This document shows, piece after piece, positions 48,521 to 60,720 of a stretch of DNA of 64,000 nt (position 1 is its first letter; each line of letters opens with the position of its first letter). Under the pieces are notes generated by a model, which saw only the letters and a list, made by a program, of their open reading frames with translations, did no database searches and was not told the origin of the DNA. A program made the position numbers and the translations under genes. Source of the stretch: Oasisia sp. SBJ-2009 (Eukaryota; Annelida; Polychaeta; Sabellida; Siboglinidae); the NCBI GenBank assembly GCA_964017155.1, contig OZ024862.1, positions 40,567,175-40,631,174 on the forward strand, written 5' to 3'.

Positions 48521-50280
48521 AAAGCACTGTGTTTTTAAGGATATTCGCGGGCAAATAGGAGGGCAGGGGGAAGCGAGCGTAGGTATTTTGGTAGCGGGTA
48601 GACATAATTTTCTGTCCCCATAAGTAGAATACCAGGAAGTGAAATTTTATGGGGATGCGGCGCGAAATAAATGCAACAGCACTCCCTTCCCCTTCCGACT
48701 TCCGATGTATTTGTACGACGGACACAGAAGACGGTGTGTTTCCCCCCTGATATGCAATTAGCCCTACTTCCTCGTCCACTGTACAATGGTCCAGCCTGTT
48801 AGTAACTGGTGCAGTTTTTATTACACGAACACTACGTATGTACCGTCATCCACGTTAGGCAAAACACCAAGTCGCTTAACGTGGCGCGGCAGGAGATTAG
48901 TTGACACTGCACCCAGTTTAACTTGGGCGTTTCAACGTGTCACATGCACTGAGAGTGACGTAATCAACGCCGTCTCTCGGCACGTGAGGTGCAGGACACG
49001 TGGGGAATCAGGGTTTGTTTTCATCGCCAAGTATAGCTACGCTATCTCACGCCGTAATAGATTCTCACACCGCAATAGTTTCTCATAATAATGGTCAATT
49101 GTCGCAAACACAAACAAACAATTCGTGTAATAAAATCGCTTTTATTTACCAGTGAAAACAGACAACGTGTTTTAAGCACCAGCTCGGCGACTAGAATGTA
49201 ACAAATGACGATTGCGGATATGTGTTTGGTAATAAAACACGAATCATACGCTCCTATTGGCATTTAAGTACCGGGGCCGTGGGTGGGTGTGGATGGGTGC
49301 TGAAGGAACAAAGTCCCCCCAAAATACCCCCCAAAATATTTTGGAGGGTGCTGGAAATACGTTTAGCCCCCAGAATTTATGATATGTGTATGTGTTCGGG
49401 TATGGGGGCTGGAGACATGATTGCCCGCAATATTTAAGGAAGGGTGCATTTATGGGTGCACATTGACGGTTTTCGTGATGTTTATGGTTAGTTGGATGTT
49501 GACATCGGCAGCGAACTGATGGGGAAGGGACGTCCCTTCCCACCCTATATTAATTTCATCCTGGCGCCAGTGTCTCGACCCGTGCGTGATTGTGGCGTGG
49601 CCACGGCGTCGAATATAACAAACACAACGACACCGTGGGCAAACAACGAGTACATGTTTATTGTCTGCAATCACAACGGACACTCCCCGTGACCTTGACA
49701 CATGCGAACGACCTTGCATGGCCACACTGACACCCAAGTCATCGCGATCACGTGCCGACATTGGGCAACTGGATCATGGCTTTTCGCTGAAGTAGGCGAT
49801 AACCCCGCACCGAGTGATCTCAGTGATCCGAGGGTGATCGCGAACCCCCGCGATGCCCCCGCGATGCCCACCGATCGACACGTGTTTGTTGCGTGGACGG
49901 AGACGGCACCGATCGTGTCCAAGGAAAACAACGATAACAGTCGTTGATGAAAATCGACCACGTTAATGAGTCCAGTCGATATCTCTCTACCTACGCACAG
50001 GGCCCGGCGCGCTGGCCAGGGATGTGACTTGTGATTAGGTCTCCACGTTTTTCCCGCTCTTTGCCGCTTCTGAAGTATTCTGCATTGCATTCCTGTCCGA
50101 TATCGTATCACTGAAACTATTGCACAATTCCGGTATCAATCGATCTGTTGCCAACTGAAACATTGCTTATCGACTGTGAGATTGACAAACACTGTGAGAT
50201 TGACTAACACTTTTGTCCCGATGCGCCACTGAACTAGGTTTTCTTAAGTTTCAGCGCAGTATGATTTACATTATTATTTG
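48521..50280. other. Intergenic, CpG-rich in places
   Basis: No gene recognised. At 49265-49440 there are short repeats (GTGGGTGTGGATGGGTG, CCCCCCAAAATA). 49540-50010 is CpG-rich and could be part of a distal promoter or a decayed element. Confidence 0.35.
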
Positions 50281-50284
50281 TAGT

Positions 50285-50287
50285 GCC

Positions 50288-50349
<62 letters not shown>

Positions 50350-50458
50350 CAGTAGCAGTAGCCGTAGCAGTAGCAGTAGCAGTAGCAGCAGTATTAGCAG
50401 TAGTAGCAGTAGTAGCAGTAGTAGTAGTATAGTGTAGTAGTAGTGTAGTAGTAGTAGT

Positions 50459-50509
<51 letters not shown>

Positions 50510-50605
50510 ATTGTTGTTGTAGTAGTAGTAGTAGTAGTAATAGTAGTAGTAGTAGTAGTAATGTTAATATTGTTGTTGTTATTATTATTATTATTATTAT
50601 TTAAT
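50285..50605. repeat. AGT trinucleotide microsatellite
   Basis: Long AGT run with AGC variants, ending in TTG and TTA trinucleotides. Encodes poly-Ser only by composition. Confidence 0.97.
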
Positions 50606-51539
50606 TGTTGCGATCATCTACTAATTGCAGATCAATCTTTTTTGCAATTGACCACATACACGCCCCGTCCCCTTATGCAGTACACCAGATCTCCCCCCCC
50701 CCCTCCAAGTACGCTTTACGTGTCGATTCCGACACTCTCCTTGTATGTAGTATGTACATTCGTTACGTACACATTGACATAAAAACTATGCTCATCCACG
50801 TATATGTCCCGCGTACAGAATCCCTATTTTCCCGCTCCCATCTTGGCAGTTGGGTAACAGGGACGCCCCAAAGCTGCTCCAGAAATGCGTTAATCGTTCG
50901 CCTCTATGCATGCGTGCCCTTAGTTGTAAATATGTAACGTATAAATTCATATTTAATCTATATTGTATCGTCACTTATGCCGCTTATTGTCTTATGGTTC
51001 TTTTGTATTTAAAAAGGGTGTTTGTATTAAACAATTGAAACCATTCAACACCTTAGAAAGAAAATAAAACTTTCAGAACTCCTTTTAATTCCCTTTCGTC
51101 CAATATTATTCAGTCCCATTCTCGTACACGTTTTTTTTAAATCTCAGTTCATCAATCACTTTAGTTGTTCTCTTGTAAATACTATTCTTAACGAGGGCTA
51201 ACTAATCTTTGGCACGTGTGTATGACGAGATGCGTTTCTTTAAACGTTACATACTTTCCCAATTAACCCAATCGTTTGGTTAACATTCGACGCTGCAATT
51301 AATCACACGATGTTCTGATACTATCACATCGGCATTCGTTGTGTTAATATTTTTTAATAATTACTTCTTCCTTTTCTCCGATTGTATGTTTACACCCGTT
51401 TTCCCGTGCACAGCTAGCTTTCCATTTCCCAAAATGAATTGGTTGTAAATTAATATTTAAGTTGATAGATATGTGTATATCTAAAACATGAGTATCTCGT
51501 TTGAGTGCCGAAGTATGTCGGCTCTGTTGAGACCAGTAT
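50606..51539. other. Intergenic, nothing recognised
   Basis: AT-rich; a C run lies at 50694-50704. Confidence 0.4.
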
Positions 51540-51660
51540 ATACCAGTTAGTGAGTGCTGGCTACCTGTGCAAGTGTAGGCTACAAGTAGGCTACTAGTAA
51601 GCTACTAGTGTAAGCTGCCAATGCAGTATAGGCTCAAATAACACGTAGGCTGCTAGTGTA
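51540..51660. repeat. Short GTAGGCTACTAGT-type minisatellite
   Basis: Irregular 10-15 bp units: GTAGGCTAC, AAGTAGGCTACTAG, TAAGCTACTAGTG, GTAGGCTGCTAGTG. Confidence 0.8.
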
Positions 51661-51848
51661 TAACACTTACGACACCCAGCACTTTTGTTTTTACTTGGGC
51701 GGCCATTACAACCTATCCTCAATTGCAAAGAAAACATCTGCACATATTTTTCCAGCACATGAAACTGTAGAACATCGTGAAATTGTCTTACGTCGTTTTA
51801 AAGAAAAATCCAGCCAAACTAGATACCCCTCAATATTGTTTTCCTAAT

Positions 51849-51898
51849 CAGGTGACTATTATTTTTAATATTGGGGTGTTTTGCAAAATAGTCACCTG
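51849..51898. repeat. Hairpin with 12-bp perfect arms
   Basis: CAGGTGACTATT at 51849-51860 is inverted at 51887-51898, with a 26-nt AT-rich loop. No known role. Confidence 0.85.
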
Positions 51899-52747
51899 GC
51901 AAATATGCGAACGAAAGGCGTATATTAATTTACTGCTACCTCCTGAAAGATCTAATGCAGTGGAACGTTCAGTGTTCGCTCCGTCTATTCCAAGTAACGT
52001 ATAAATGCTCGAAATAAATTCTCTGGGTAATGGCGGACGGACGCTAATTATGGTCTTACACCTATTACACCTACTCTTCTGCAGACTTGCCGGGGTGAGT
52101 TGGTTATAACGAGTGGGCGCGTGGCTGGACGAGGCGAGTGCCGCCCATGGTGCAGGGTGCACGCGCCGAACAGGGTGCACGTGAGACCGCGGGGGTCAGC
52201 CCCTGACAGCCCGGCCCGTCTGACGAGTGGGCGACGCCTTTTAACCCAGAGCACATCGTCCAGGGAGCATCTGTTGATTGATCGCAAAGCACCGCGGTCA
52301 GGTGTCGGGTCGTATCAAGCACCGCTCCCGCCTCGACCCGCGTTTGTGTACGTTTGCGTTTGGCCACCACCCGAATTTGTGATGATTAGGAGTTTAGGTG
52401 CGCGGTATGTTGACAACGGAAATGAAAGGCCGGGCCTAGTGTGTCGTCGGCCGTAATGTGAACTCACGTTGGAATCCGACGTATCATATCACAGCGATAT
52501 AACGTTGCCAGGGCAAAGCTTGCATGCTTGTGTGTTTAACTCGGAAGGGAGCATCCGTGCCCTGGTCACATACCCATGTCAATGCCGAGATATCGCGCAT
52601 TTATTCATCCGACATACGCGTTTAGTTGGGCCTACTGATATGTTTACGTAACGCAATTTTGGGTATATCAAGCGCCTGCGTTCGTCTGCTGGATACCTAT
52701 TTGCAGGGGTAGAAATAAAAAATATCTACTGGCCTAGAGACTAGTAG
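51899..52747. other. Intergenic; CpG-rich block 52085-52450
   Basis: About 360 bp rich in GC and CpG, with CAGGGTGCACG repeated twice. No coding homology found. Possibly a CpG-rich regulatory block. Confidence 0.35.
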
Positions 52748-52754
52748 CCTTTAG

Positions 52755-55542
52755 TAGGCACTTCAACAAAAAAAAACTTTTAATTTTATTACGATATCTT
52801 TATTAGATCCGAAGTTATTGCAATTTAAAGATGGAAAAATTGCGCAAAATTTGTGTATCTCTTATAATGGTAAAATGAGCTAATTTTTGTGTTTTCTATT
52901 GATAGATATTTGAATAAAAGTGACTTTAAAATGGCATAACTTTGTTATTTATATGACTATTAAAACACTTTTTGCAGTGTTTTGAAATGCATTGAATGGA
53001 GTAATAAATTGGCTACATCGTTTTTTGGCACTAATTAAAATTCAGTTAATTAGTTAATATTAGTTAAGTAGTATACAGTAGTAACAGACCAATACATTCT
53101 AATCAAGACCAGCATAGTCCATAAATATGAAGATATTTATACATATAATGCAGTGTGCACAACCACATTGATATTTTATGAGAATAAATATATGTTAACT
53201 AGTCATGTAATAATAAATAAATTAATTAGTTAATAGGCGATAATTAGCAGGCCACCTCAACAGATAGAAACCTTTTGGTAAAATACCACAATATCCATGA
53301 ATATGTTTATATTATATAAACATGAAATCTGTAGAACCACCTTACTATAAATTAGAGTTAAGTAATATTAATAATAAACTAATTAATAAATCAAAATATA
53401 ATTAGTAGCCGTGCTTTGTATAGACATACACATGAATAAAAGGCCGCAATGTCCATAATTATTAAGACATTCCCACATTAATTACTGTAGTAAATACACA
53501 TTAGCCAGTAATTTCACATTAACACTAACTTAATTAATAATAAGTTAATATTGGTTAATGTTGGCATGCTAACTCGACTAATGGCTAAGTTTTGATGAAA
53601 GCCCGCAGTAAATAATTATGAATTAAATATAATTTATGCAATGTTTAGAACCACATGAAACATTATGATCAACCATCAATAAATACATGTCATTATAGCA
53701 TAAATAATAACTTTATTAATAATTAACTAAATAACAAACTCAACAGATCAATACATGACTATGAAGCACAGTTGTCATACTTCACTTGTTTATGGGTGAC
53801 CGTGATGTTGCAGGTTGGACAAATGCTGCAGACTCAGTAGTAGCCAGTAATAAATTGTTATCGTTTCATAATATTCTGCATTTAAACATGAACTTGATGA
53901 AGTAATGTTTATAAACTGTTCACAGTGTTTCATCACCGACTCCAACATCTCGTGTCAAATGCAAGACCACTTTCTGTGATACCCTCCACATGGATAAAGT
54001 CCGAGATGAAGAAGCTGCTCACATTACTCCGCCTCACTTTGTTCAGTGTAGATATGTGTAGATATGTGTATTATGTGTCACATTCAGCGAGACAAATTGT
54101 GTAATAAATTATAAATTAGTGTAAGCAGATGATGCATGTGATATATTGATGCCTTTAGGTTACAGGTTCTGTATCTTCACAGTTAATTGACAGATACAGT
54201 TTTGTTCGTAAAATAGTGTTGTATTATGGTCTATTAAAACTGCAGTGTACATGTCACGTTCACAGGGACTGTATCTTCAGAGAGTGTAGATATGTTGCTG
54301 TGTTATCTTCAGTCAAACGAAGCTTGTAATTATGCATACTCGTGTGATTTTTCCAGGTGCGAGATTTCTGAAATAAAACAATTCAAAGTGCATGCAATAA
54401 CTACAATAATTCATCAGGCACATTATGTCAGTATTATTGTATATTCATTACAAGCATTTAAATAAAAAACAAATAAATAATTATTAGTAATGTGTAACAT
54501 TTATAGAAGTAATTGCATTATTATTAATTTTAATTAGGAATAGCAGTAGTGATACTTTATTCACAATGTCATAAAACAGGAGCACACTAAATAACATGAA
54601 CTTTATCTTATTAACATAGTGGACCTGTAACAATATAAATAACACACAAATAAATATTAAAGTAAATGGTACCAGTAGTCAACATTGACAATACATAGTA
54701 ATGCTTAATTAGGCCTATTTCCAACAATAAAACTGAGAATGACAGATCAAATTAGGCACTTCAACAACAAATATTCAAAATCATCATAATTTTCTAGCAA
54801 TTTGCATTGTCAATAATAACTGAATAAAACTCATATTTAATTAGAAAATTATTAAATGTGATTTGTTACCTATTTATTACCAATTAATTTAAGCCTATTT
54901 CCAACATCCTATGATTTTTTGTAGAAGTGCATAATTCCATTTTTAACAAGTGGTAATTTTAAAGTATAATTTTTTAAGTATATATTATATTTCTATAAAA
55001 CTATGCAAATACTAAATTAACTAAAATTACTACATAAGTACGCCCTATAAATGTGTGTAATACTGATATTCAACATCCACGATGTCACTACGCGCCTCTG
55101 CTCCGATGACGCGCATTTTGCCACAGATCGCTCAAACATCACATTTTTGAACCGCGCAAAAGCCATATTGCACGAGCGGGCACGGAAACGAAATTTTCAA
55201 CACATACCAATTAAATACTGTAGATTTACCTAGAAACACAATAATTAGTTAATACTATCTTAACAACTACAAAACTTGCAATTGAAACACACCTATGACA
55301 TTAAATTAATGAAATTTCGCTTAATTTTGGCTTAATTTCAAAAATAAAAAGACATACAGAAAGTTCAACTCACCCGCAAAACGATCCTCGCAGCGAATGA
55401 CGACCTTGACCGTAAAACGAACGCGGAAATGCCGGTTGAAGTAAAGCACTACCCAGGTGCTGAGTAAACGGCCCGCGCTGCAGCGCTACGCGTAACTGCG
55501 CCCAAGAAAACAGCGCGGTCGCGGATTTCGTTGAAGTGCCTA
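52755..55542. mobile_element. DNA transposon-like element with 13-14 bp TIRs and repeated flank
   Basis: Left end TAGGCACTTCAAC at 52755-52767 is inverted at the right end (55530-55542). CCTTTAG stands immediately outside both ends (52748-52754 and 55543-55549), as a 7-bp target duplication would. If the TIR is extended one base, the duplication becomes 5 bp (CTTTA). The inside is very AT-rich except for the last ~170 bp, which are CpG-rich. A third copy of the end, TAGGCACTTCAACAA, occurs internally at 54753-54767 in left orientation. No transposase is recognised, so it is probably non-autonomous. Confidence 0.72.
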
Positions 55543-55649
55543 CCTTTAGCTTTATTTAATATATTGTCCGTCATCATGAAAAAGCACAATATATACATAT
55601 CTGGAGGGCATGGATAAAAACAGACCAATGCCCACGCGGACAAGCAGGC

Positions 55650-55735
55650 ACGCATGCGCGCGCGCGCACGCACGCACGCACGCACGCACACGCACGCACA
55701 CACACACACACACATACACACACACTAGACACCTT
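55650..55735. repeat. GC/CA-rich microsatellite
   Basis: GCGCGCGC, ACGCACGC and ACACAC runs. Confidence 0.93.
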
Positions 55736-56435
55736 TCCAACTAAGGTGCAATGTCCTAATAAACAGAATGTTAGAAATCAAGGCAAGGAAAGGCCTGCCT
55801 GTGACTGTGAGTCACAAGAAAGCCCCGAGAGGTCGGTTGGTCGTGGTGTCCAGCAACGCACGTTTACTTGATGAAAAGATCACCAATACACAAAGACGTG
55901 TGCCTGGTTGAAGGAGTCCCTCAATATAACTTGTCGGTGTGGTATTATTGATCTAAATATTTACGATTGCATCTAGGAATGCCTTACTTGTTCCCTTGCG
56001 CAATGTCTATAACAATAACAAATTGATCACGCAAAGGATGTGGTCGACACAGCGATGTAATTAATTACTGACAACACACCTAATCATTACCCTTTATGAT
56101 TTACGTATTGCAAGTATATTTCCTGTAGTTAAAACGCATCTTTCGGATTCGACATTATCAATCTACACTCAACTTACCCGAGCGCGTGATCAAATCTAGC
56201 ACTATCGCGCGTTCATGTAAATACTCATTCATCGTTATATTATCCAATGCAGTCAAGAAGGCAATCATGATTACACACACTAATAATGTAATCGCAATTG
56301 ATCACATTCAATTTCTAAGAACCTTGGCCAGTTTCATTCCAAGTAAATATTATCGTACTCTCCGTTTTTCAAGCTATTCTTAGCCTCGCTGCATTGCAAT
56401 GTTTATGTAATCGTCCTGTCCTTGGCTAATCCCAC
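55736..56435. other. Intergenic, nothing recognised
   Basis: No gene or repeat identified. Confidence 0.4.
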
Positions 56436-56439
56436 CGAT

Positions 56440-57250
56440 ATGGTGACAAGATTCTGTACACCCACGACTCGATGACACGATTTCTTACACACAGGACTTG
56501 GTGACATAAATCGTTGCACAACATGACACAGCAACTTAAGTCCCACAACATCAATGTATCATTCTGTCAACGAACGTCATGGTGACACGATTCCATCCAA
56601 CTACGACATGGTGACATTATTCTTTCTATGTCAAATTGTTACAATTCTTTGTATCAATGTCATGTGACACGATTTCATGAATTCACAATACGATGACATG
56701 ATTCTTTCCACACATGACACTTTGTTACAATTCCTTCCACGTTGTGTCTGACACAGCCGTCACTGTCATATACGTCACACTGGTGTTGTTTGGTGAATGT
56801 CATTCGAGCGTTGTCTCTGACACAGCCGTCACTGTCATATACGTCACACTGGTGTTGTTTGGTGAATGTCATTCAAACGTTGTCTCAGACACAACCGTCA
56901 CTGACATATACGTCACATTGGTGTTGTTTGGTGAATGTCATTCAAGTGTTGTCTCTGACTCAGCCGTCACTGACTGTGACTGACATATACGTCACACTGG
57001 TATTGTTTGGTGAATGTCATTCAAACGTTCTCTCTGACACAACCGTCACTGACATATACGTCACATTGGTGTTGTTTGGCGAATGTCATTCAAGTGTTGT
57101 CTCTGACACAACCGTCACTGACTGTGACTGACATATCACACTGGTATTGTTTGGTGGATGTCATTCAAACATTGTCTCTGACTCAGCCGTCACTGACTGT
57201 GACTGACATATACGTCACACTTGGTGTTGTTTGTCGAGTGTCATTCACCT
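56440..57250. repeat. 69-bp minisatellite with a degenerate leader
   Basis: From about 56740, seven to eight units of about 69 bp share CGTCACTGACATATACGTCA, TTGTTTGGTGAATGTCATTC and GTTGTCTCTGACAC. Some carry an extra TGACTGTGAC-type insertion. 56440-56735 holds a looser array of GTGACACGATTC-type units. Long plus-strand frames run through because the basic unit is a multiple of three without stops. Confidence 0.93.
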
Positions 57251-57750
57251 GTCAGCTCTGACGTGGTTGTCATTGAACTGTCAGCGGCAATTAAGCGAGA
57301 TGCTCGGCAGATACGGCTTTAGTGGCCGGCCCTGTCGATGTACCGAGATCACTCAACGGCGCGATAAGATTGTGGATAGGAACCAGTAGTGCTTTCATCA
57401 ATTTAATAAACAATGTTTATAAATACATGCACGAATAGATAATCTACGGTAATTATGTATGACTGGTGTTTGTTATTTCGTGTTTGTTTTATGTAGGTCA
57501 AACCACAACACCGATATAGGTGCTATTGCCACATTTATAATTATGCAATAAAAACTGCTGAGTTGTTTTGTGGGAAACATCAAGACAGTTCAGTAGATAG
57601 TTATTTTAGTATCTTAACGAAGACGTTCTTCAGAAAATAACTTTTCGCCATCTGATAAACTTCCCTGGTTAATGTGTTGTTTCAAGAGTGGCGCTTTTAT
57701 ATAATGGCCTTTCATTGACTTAGTGGCAAAAAAACTTAATAAAAGCCGGG
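57251..57750. other. Intergenic, nothing recognised
   Basis: No gene or repeat identified. Confidence 0.4.
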
Positions 57751-57751
57751 C

Positions 57752-57756
57752 ACACG

Positions 57757-57843
<87 letters not shown>

Positions 57844-57862
57844 ACAGTCACACACACTAAGA
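57752..57862. repeat. CA microsatellite
   Basis: About 45 CA units, nearly pure. Confidence 0.97.
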
Positions 57863-58216
57863 ATTATATCAACGATACATTTGTGCAAAAATCGGTGTTG
57901 AATTTTAATGTAAATGATTAGACTAAAGTCACATTCCGTTGCACGTTTTTAGAGAGCTATTTTTTTTACATAAATGCCTTCATGAACTGACGAGATTATT
58001 CATAATGCGGAATATGTCGTGTGATAACGTTTCACAGCATTGATTCCAAAAGAAACACATCAAACGCATATTTGAGGTTTTGCGATATCGACGTTACCAT
58101 TTGATAACCAACTAACAGATATAACATGCTCTGTCAAAAAAGAGTCTAGGCACCAACTAATGACATTCGAACGAGGCTGTAACTACGCGGGAGGCGATCA
58201 GCAATATACGCATTAA

Positions 58217-58432
58217 CCCGGATTAACAGTGTATAGCGCCTGTTAACAGTGTATAGCGCCTGCTAACAGTGTGCAGAGCCTGCTAACAGTGTACATAGCC
58301 TGTTTACAGCGCCTGCTAACAGTGTACATAGCCTGTTTACAGCGCCTGTTAACAGTGTACAGCGCCTGTTTACACTGTACATAGCCTGTTAACAGTGTAC
58401 AGAGCCTGTTTACACTGTACAACGCCTGCACT
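58217..58432. repeat. Roughly 18-20 bp minisatellite
   Basis: Repeated GCCTGTTAACAGTGTACA and TTTACAGCGCCTGCTAAC variants, about eleven units. Confidence 0.93.
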
Positions 58433-58459
58433 TTAGATTCCGTCGGTCGAGGTGAGGTG

Positions 58460-58925
58460 AGGAGCGGTGGTCGTGCGGTAGAGCGCCGGACTGTCAATTG
58501 AGGGGACGGTGATTCAATTCCACCTGCCACCGTTTCGAAACTTAGGCAACTTCGTTCACCTCACATTGCCTGTGTTTTTCGGTAGAGACACCAAAAGCCA
58601 GTGGTCCCTTCTATCTGGTGTCTATGCCAGGGGAAGTAAAATATCCCACACAGGGGGTAAATGTGTAACATGTAGGACTCACTGATTCTAGAGAAGGACA
58701 ACTCTGAAAACCAAGCTCGACAATACTCTAGTCACAAACATGTGGCTAACACAGAGTGATGAGCTAACCATAAGAAGAAGAAGATACGACCCAAATGCTT
58801 CACAAATCTGTCTAGATGGTGTTCGACTGGACGGATCTGCCACGGAGTAAAGTGTAAAGCGTTTTGATCATTCCTGAGGACTGATATGAATACTGCGCTA
58901 TATCTAGGACTTATCTTTCTTTAAT
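58460..58925 (+). mobile_element. tRNA-derived SINE, near full length
   Basis: The head has pol III promoter boxes. A-box-like TGGTCGTGCGG is at 58468-58478 and B-box-like GATTCAATTCC at 58511-58521, with usual tRNA spacing. A ~300 bp body follows. The 3' end is AGTAAAGTGTAAAGCGTTTT, then ACTGCGCTATATCTAGG and a T-rich tail. Reverse-orientation partial copies are at about 19490, 25508 and 41495, which proves it is dispersed. The parent tRNA cannot be named. Confidence 0.78.
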
Positions 58926-59061
58926 TTTGTTTCATAAATGATAACATCATAAAAAATCACTGGTGTCGTAAGCGGACAGAAAACCTGAAGTAGTTCTCCC
59001 CTTGGTGCCCCTGTCGTCAGGGTGAGGTTTGCCATGCGTACTGTCATCCTTTTTTCGAACC

Positions 59062-59212
59062 GAACCAAACCGAACCCAACCCAACCCAACCGATCCCAAC
59101 CCAACCCAACCGATCCCAACCCAACCCAACCGAACCCAACCCAACCGATCCCAACCCAACCCAACCGATCCCAACCCAACCGATCCCAACCCAACCCAAC
59201 CCAACCATGTCT
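59062..59212. repeat. CCCAACCCAACCGAT minisatellite
   Basis: Mixed 5-bp CCAAC and 4-6 bp CGATC units. Confidence 0.95.
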
Positions 59213-59700
59213 CCTCCCCGTTGAGTAGCAGGCAAGACACAATTTTGAATGACACGCAAAAATCGGTCACATCACCCCCTGGGTCTGTCAATTTATACAT
59301 AACAACTTATGCGCGAATACAGAAGCTTTTGTTTGTGACCGACATTCTCAAGCAGATAACGATCACAAATAGTAAAAAGTGTGTTACACTGAAGCAACTT
59401 TGGGTGGTCAAGATTTCAGCATTGATACCGCCGTTATTACACATAACGCGATTGATGATAACAGCGCCTTAGCGTGTAAATGTGCGGGCGCTCAAAAAGG
59501 AACGCTAACGGCTGCTTCATTCATAATCTAGAGTGGTACTGACCATTATATAACGATCAACAACCACACAGACAATGGTTAAAATATAGTTTTGAGTATA
59601 CATGTATACGTATAATTATTATATATTTAGTTCGACTGTGATTTAATCATTTAATGGTGAGGCAACTGCAATTTGTTAGGCCTCTTCTGTAAAATTGAAA
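59213..59700. other. Intergenic, nothing recognised
   Basis: No gene or repeat identified. Confidence 0.4.
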
Positions 59701-59702
59701 AC

Positions 59703-59968
<266 letters not shown>

Positions 59969-60349
59969 TATTTCCGTAGCATCCTGGTGGGATACATTTT
60001 TTAGGCAATGAAACTACTGAATTATTCTCAGACGATTTTATTTGGACATAGAATACAAACAAATACACAAACCTGGAGTCACGATGTCCATGAAGCAGCT
60101 ACGAAATATTGCATCTAAAATGTACCGTAATCCGTTATGGAAAAAATATTACTACTACAAAAAACTGCTTCACTTGCGGATGTTATTTTACCGCTGGCGT
60201 AGTGCACTGAAGAAACGAAAGCCCCGTAATTGTGTAATTCAGATAGATTGTGTTCGACAGGTGGCGCCACCAACGACAACCATTCATTAAATCGCCTTGA
60301 AAAAGCATTATGATGGCCGTCCCCGCGCGTATGTGTGTGCATATGTATA

Positions 60350-60720
60350 TGAGTCTGTTTGCGTGTGTAGTGTGCCTGTGTGCGTGTGTGGGTGCGTGCG
60401 TGTGTGCGTGTGTGCGTGTGTGCGTGTGTGCGTGTGTGCGTGTGTGCGTGTGTGCGTGTGTGCGTGCGTGCGTGCGTGTGTGCGTGTGTGTGCGTGTGTG
60501 CGCGTGTGCGCATATGCGCGCGTGCGCGCGTGCGCGTGTGTGCGAGTATATGCGTGTATGTGCATGAGTGTATGTATGCTCGTCTGTGTGTACGCATGTG
60601 CGTATGTGTTTCTGTCGCGTGTATATATGTTTATTTTGTTTATGCGTGCGTGTTTTGGTATGAGTCTACTTGTGTATGTTTGTGTATTCTTGTGTGAATG
60701 TGCGTGTATCTCCAATGACA
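60350..60720. repeat. GTGTGCGTGTGTGC-type microsatellite
   Basis: Dense GTGCGTGT units to 60545, then looser GT-rich sequence. Confidence 0.93.

Noticed and set aside
49671..50111. 146-codon minus-strand frame in CpG-rich DNA
   Set aside because: No recognised motif, a competing open frame exists on the other strand, and no splice or promoter context was found.
52048..52456. Overlapping open frames on both strands
   Set aside because: Typical of a CpG-rich block with few stop codons; residue patterns do not resemble a protein family.
60042..60290. 82-codon basic frame (MSMKQLRNIASKMYRN)
   Set aside because: Looks somewhat protein-like, but no homology is recognised and it is wedged between two microsatellites.
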